The notes under the pieces were generated by a model. It did no database searches. It was not told the origin of the DNA and was given only the letters and a program-made list of their open reading frames with translations. Source: JAPUIN01 sp041580375 (lineage in GTDB: Bacteria > Acidobacteriota > Polarisedimenticolia > Gp22-AA2). From it: a DNA stretch of 20,907 bases. Position 1 is the stretch's first letter. Each line of letters opens with the position of its first letter. Position numbers and translations under genes: made by a program. Location of the stretch: contig JBFGDZ010000043.1 in NCBI GenBank assembly GCA_041580375.1, positions 1 through 20,907 on the forward strand, written 5' to 3'. This document shows, one piece after another, positions 20,823 to 20,907 of this stretch.

Positions 20823-20838
20823 GGACACGGAGGACGTG

Positions 20839-20907
20839 ATGCGGCGTTCCGCCTATCCGGGCATCGGTCTCATCATGATCATTCTCGCGGGCGGTTCCCC
20901 GGGGGCC
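20839..20907 (+). CDS. N-terminus of an exported protein, truncated by window end
   Basis: Twenty-three codons starting MRRSAYPG and continuing with a hydrophobic run GLIMIILAGG look like a Sec signal peptide. GGAGG lies five bases before the ATG. An in-frame upstream ATG at 20815 would lack that site. It follows the sigma/anti-sigma pair in the same direction, where the first target of the pair, such as an outer-membrane efflux protein, is often found, but nothing in the visible part identifies it. A 14-bp palindrome (20809-20822) lies just upstream. Confidence 0.5.
   Translation, partial: MRRSAYPGIGLIMIILAGGSPGA

Overview
This window is about 70% G+C, and its bacterial genes are packed tightly on both strands in short operons. 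The envelope-type proteins point to a Gram-negative, chemoheterotrophic bacterium: a MacA-like periplasmic adaptor, secreted enzymes with signal peptides, a CapA-family protein and an ECF sigma/anti-sigma pair. Recurrent extended -10 boxes (TGCTAAAAT, TGCTACGAT) and the gene mix would suit Acidobacteriota or a neighbouring high-GC phylum, but that placement is a guess. I see no rRNA, tRNA, CRISPR array, insertion sequence, phage gene or origin.

Layout. (1) Positions 1-1335, minus strand: a periplasmic adaptor of a MacAB-type exporter, followed at the window edge by the first codons of what is probably its ABC ATPase. A good promoter lies at 1419-1448. (2) Positions 1582-3812, minus strand: a TetR-family repressor and an exported amidohydrolase with overlapping ends. 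(3) Positions 3880-8392, plus strand: divergent from the TetR gene are a PYROXD2/phytoene-desaturase-like flavoprotein, a DAO/sarcosine-oxidase-like flavoprotein and, from its own promoter, a secreted M20 peptidase. Two TGACC-N3-GGTCA dyads flank the divergent promoter region and look like the TetR operators. (4) Positions 8398-9030, minus strand: a CPBP membrane protease. (5) Positions 9118-11812, plus strand: a ketoacyl synthase III-like enzyme and two short-chain dehydrogenases, the second of a PECR-like type without the usual Tyr/Lys pair. (6) Positions 11799-17906, minus strand: five genes, in transcription order CapA-family protein, PLP aminotransferase, exported alkaline-phosphatase-fold hydrolase, zinc alcohol dehydrogenase and enoyl-CoA hydratase. 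(7) Positions 18159-20907: an envelope/stress block with two small exported proteins (one OB-fold-like, one highly charged coiled coil) on the minus strand, then divergently a DUF2892 membrane protein, an ECF sigma factor, its zinc-finger anti-sigma factor and the start of an exported protein cut by the window edge.

How they may work together. Blocks 3-6 read as oxidative catabolism of amines, peptides and acyl/alcohol compounds: flavin oxidases, peptidase, amidohydrolase, ketoacyl synthase, SDRs, enoyl-CoA hydratase and alcohol dehydrogenase. No complete named pathway can be assigned. The best regulatory signal is the TetR operator pair; the least explained block is the small envelope module next to the ECF sigma factor. 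Long ORFs antisense to these genes are frame artefacts of the high G+C content.
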